DNA from: Bifidobacterium sp. UBA6881
Lineage (GTDB): Bacteria > Actinomycetota > Actinomycetes > Actinomycetales > Bifidobacteriaceae
Assembly: GCA_002451435.1 (NCBI GenBank)
Contig: DKCF01000006.1
Span: forward strand, 1 to 32,203
Reading direction: 5' to 3'
DNA: 32,203 bases
The translations under genes were made by a program, and so were the position numbers. The notes below the pieces were generated by a model that was not told where the DNA came from, did not search any database, and worked only from the letters and a program-made list of their open reading frames with translations. Shown piece by piece: positions 31,640 through 32,203 of the stretch; position 1 is the first letter of the stretch; each line of letters begins with the position of its first letter.

Positions 31640-31714
31640 CCGCCGCGACGCCTCCGCGGTTCTGTAGTCTCCGCGGAAGCCGCATGGGACGCGCGGACGC
31701 GCACATTCGCTCGC

Positions 31715-32203
31715 TTAGTTCTTGTGCAGCTTCGCGTTGAGTTCGATGCCGGTCTTGCGGTAGCGGGCCTCGATGCGGCCGGACACGGAGTTGCGGATGA
31801 ACAGGATGTTGTTCTTGCCCGACAGTTCGGCGCCCTTGACGGTTTCGAGCGGTTCGCCGGCCGCGACCTTGGCCTTGTCGTAGATGGTGACCTTGGTGCC
31901 AGCGGTGACGTACAGGCCGGCTTCGACCACGCAGTTGTCGCCGAGCGAGATGCCGATGCCGGCGTTCGCGCCGAGCAGGGAGTGCTCGCCGATGGAGTTC
32001 TTCAGCTTGCCGCCACCGGAGAGGGTGCCCATGATGGACGCGCCGCCGCCGATGTCGGAGCCGTTGCCGACGACGACGCCCTGGGAGACGCGGCCTTCGA
32101 CCATGGAGACACCGAGCGTGCCGGCGTTGAAGTTCACGAATCCGGCGTGCATGACGGTGGTGCCTTCGGAAAGGTGCGCGCCCAGACGCACGCGGTCGGC
32201 GTC
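31715..32203 (-). CDS. dapD: 2,3,4,5-tetrahydropyridine-2,6-dicarboxylate N-succinyltransferase DapD, partial (5' end outside window)
   Basis: The last 162 residues and stop; the frame is open at the window edge (DADRVRLGAHLSEGTTVMHAG). Hexapeptide repeats of a left-handed beta helix run through GVVVGNGSDIGGGASIMGTLSGGG and ISLGDNCVVEAGLYVTAGTKVTI. The segment GFVNFNAGTLG and the C-terminal part with KNNILFIRNSVSGRIEA resemble the longer actinobacterial DapD rather than the proteobacterial form. It transfers succinyl from succinyl-CoA in the lysine/diaminopimelate pathway, so supplies peptidoglycan and protein synthesis; active sites lie between subunits of a trimer. The N-terminal domain and start cannot be examined here. 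Confidence 0.92.
   Translation of the reverse strand, partial: DADRVRLGAHLSEGTTVMHAGFVNFNAGTLGVSMVEGRVSQGVVVGNGSDIGGGASIMGTLSGGGKLKNSIGEHSLLGANAGIGISLGDNCVVEAGLYVTAGTKVTIYDKAKVAAGEPLETVKGAELSGKNNILFIRNSVSGRIEARYRKTGIELNAKLHKN

Overview
The window is high-GC bacterial DNA that reads as a Bifidobacterium chromosome, probably close to B. longum or B. breve. The support is the gene content: modular cell-surface galactan hydrolases, a GH42 beta-galactosidase with a CUT1 sugar importer and LacI regulator, actinobacterial-type DapD and an FtsE with a long tail. The genus is inferred from remembered gene families, not from a search. Almost every gene is on the minus strand; the LacI-type regulator at 12027-13034 is the only clear plus-strand gene.

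Region 1 (1-14800) is an accessory plant-glycan locus. A GH43 exo-beta-1,3-galactanase-like enzyme (cut by the left edge) and a large multimodular GH30 endo-beta-1,6-galactanase-like enzyme would attack type II arabinogalactan outside the cell. A lipoprotein binding protein and two permeases would import the galacto-oligosaccharides, and an intracellular GH42 beta-galactosidase would split them. No ATPase is encoded locally. A LacI-family regulator sits inside the locus. I found copies of one 17-bp operator-like sequence (consensus TGNTNACGTAAACATTY) upstream of GH30, the permease operon, the regulator itself and the binding-protein gene, with a weaker extra copy at the last. At three of the four, the site covers the -35 region of a promoter with 17-bp spacing. 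This predicted autoregulated regulon is the best-supported new observation here.

Region 2 (14900-24900) holds transport and housekeeping genes: an SstT-type Na+/serine-threonine symporter, an RluA-family pseudouridine synthase with a short N-terminus and TTG start overlapping glmS, glmS, and a polar amino-acid ABC importer (ATPase and permease) with three tandem paralogous lipoprotein binding proteins.

Region 3 (24880-32203) is a core cell-division and translation cluster: smpB, a secreted coiled-coil/CHAP peptidoglycan hydrolase, ftsX, ftsE, prfB, a 43-residue membrane protein that looks leaderless, rlmH (TTG start) and the 3' part of dapD. The CHAP protein beside ftsEX has the layout of FtsEX-activated division hydrolases such as PcsB.

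Intrinsic terminators with long perfect stems follow the GH42 operon, the sugar-binding-protein gene, sstT, the amino-acid ABC operon and smpB. I saw no tRNA, rRNA, CRISPR array, insertion sequence or phage gene.
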